The notes beneath the pieces were generated by a model. That model saw only the letters and a program-made list of their open reading frames with translations. It was not told the DNA's origin and did no database searches. Source: Leeuwenhoekiella sp. MAR_2009_132 (lineage in GTDB: Bacteria; Bacteroidota; Bacteroidia; Flavobacteriales; Flavobacteriaceae). Taken from it: 64,000 bases of DNA. The stretch is taken from assembly GCF_000687915.1 (NCBI RefSeq), contig NZ_JHZY01000004.1, positions 7,501 through 71,500 on the forward strand, written 5' to 3'. Position numbers and translations under genes: made by a program. Shown here one piece after another: positions 63,396-64,000 of the stretch (the stretch's first letter is position 1; every line of letters starts with the position of its first letter).

Positions 63396-63741
63396 TATTC
63401 TTTGCTAATAATTCGTGAATTCTGTTTACTATCCATCCCAACAAATAAGCCTCTGGTTCGTCATTGTATCGGCAAAGTTCGTGGCCTATGTCTATAAATA
63501 TTGAGTTTACTAAATGCTTTGCTTCGTGCGCTATAATACCGGGAGTTGGAAAACCTTTACGGCTAATATTAAGCGCTAAGTAGGTATCTCCATTAGAAGT
63601 AAAAACGCATCCGTCATAATCATTCAAAGATCTATTGTGACTAAAACCCTTGATATTATCGTAAATCTCTTTCTCTTCTTTGAAAAGAATTACAGTGAAC
63701 TGATTGCCATACAAAGGCGTTTTAAACTTCTTACTTACCAT
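63385..63741 (-). CDS. HExxH metallopeptidase-like phage protein
   Basis: A 118-residue protein with the zinc-peptidase motif HEAKH (His72-His76) in IIAHEAKHLVN and a probable third ligand in DEPEAYLLGW (about residue 97). No signal peptide. Its place after the portal suggests a role in head maturation or in cleaving a host protein. Its start overlaps the portal stop by one base. Confidence 0.8.
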   Translation of the reverse strand: MVSKKFKTPLYGNQFTVILFKEEKEIYDNIKGFSHNRSLNDYDGCVFTSNGDTYLALNISRKGFPTPGIIAHEAKHLVNSIFIDIGHELCRYNDEPEAYLLGWIVNRIHELLAKNNEK

Positions 63742-64000
63742 TATCCCACATTAAAAGTCTCACCTAGATTCCTCACACCCTCCGCTTTTATCTTTTCCAG
63801 TTCTTCACTTGGATTCTTAACTTTTGGATTGTGCTGCACCGCGGTCTCCTGACTCATTGTTGCTTTGCCTCCGGTTGCGTTATAGAGCATTTGTATTTCT
63901 TCTGCGATATCCTGAGGAATGGAATAATTGAATTCGATATCAAAGGTCAATTCATCATCTGTGATGTCTAGACCGCTTTTGATTACAGATAGAATACGGC
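63741..64000 (-). CDS. Portal protein, C-terminal part (cut by window edge)
   Basis: The frame stays open to base 64000, giving RILSVIKSGLDITDDE before LTFDIEFNYSIPQDIAEEIQ. The long helix followed by a mixed end (NPSEELEKIKAEGVRNLGETFNVG) is typical of SPP1-type portal C-termini. Position directly upstream of head genes supports it. The N-terminal 80 percent lies outside the window. Confidence 0.72.
   Translation of the reverse strand, partial: RILSVIKSGLDITDDELTFDIEFNYSIPQDIAEEIQMLYNATGGKATMSQETAVQHNPKVKNPSEELEKIKAEGVRNLGETFNVG

Larger units (their letters stand above)
32210..64000. mobile_element. Siphovirus-like prophage, right end beyond window
   Basis: An integrase at a tRNA is followed by lysis, tail, head and portal genes in consistent minus-strand order. 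A repressor region with operators and many very small genes are also present. The tape measure of about 1336 residues predicts a long tail, roughly 200 nm at 1.5 A per residue. The terminase and attR must lie past the right edge. No virion gene in the window is visibly broken. Confidence 0.93.

Overview
The window looks like the chromosome of a marine-type Flavobacteriaceae (Bacteroidota). The signs are low GC, promoters of the Bacteroidota type (TTG, a 17-19 bp spacer, TAnnTTTG), an rRNA operon with Ile and Ala spacer tRNAs, and families typical of that group (DUF4290, DUF2911, head-GIN, PspC, a fused exported PIG-L protein, a short RecQ). The genus cannot be fixed from this sequence alone.

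Bases 1-32,135 are host chromosome. They begin with an rRNA operon on the minus strand (5' part of 23S, tRNA-Ala, tRNA-Ile, full 16S) driven by tandem promoters. Next come oxyR, an AIM24-like protein, a PadR/PspC/head-GIN envelope-stress cluster, a UbiA-type prenyltransferase and Maf. A deacetylase/36-aa membrane protein/sodium symporter/oxidoreductase operon follows, then a SRPBCC-SDR-photolyase group. The rest is housekeeping: murA with Asp in place of the fosfomycin-binding Cys, recQ, fmt, HU, YqgE and an aminotransferase.

From tRNA-Met (32,136-32,209) to the right edge lies a siphovirus-like prophage that runs off the window. A tyrosine integrase sits against the tRNA, so this end is the left attachment junction. 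Almost all virion genes are on the minus strand and, in transcription order, run portal (cut by the edge), a HExxH protein, a chain of very small proteins, a ParB-like protein, the MuF head protein and an HNH nuclease. After an interruption they continue with scaffold, capsid, connectors, tail tube, a frameshifted tail chaperone, tape measure, tail hub, an SGNH-hydrolase tail protein, holin, muramidase and small lysis-type proteins. Two late promoters, upstream of the scaffold gene and of the tape measure gene, share an identical 20-bp element with identical spacing to a -7-like box.

The late genes are interrupted at 52.5-59.6 kb by a block with a second tyrosine recombinase, a leftward run of small early-type genes, a divergent control region with two palindromic operators, an XRE repressor, and a TIR-like NADase-type protein 5 bp behind the repressor. 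The TIR-like protein is the best candidate for a lysogen-expressed anti-phage effector. Beside the second recombinase, about 1.15 kb is tiled by six consecutive units, each bounded by its own inverted repeat. Three of these units hold one small gene each. This arrangement resembles a gene-cassette array and is the least explained structure in the window. A lone plus-strand gene at 46.8 kb is a second accessory insert in the late genes.
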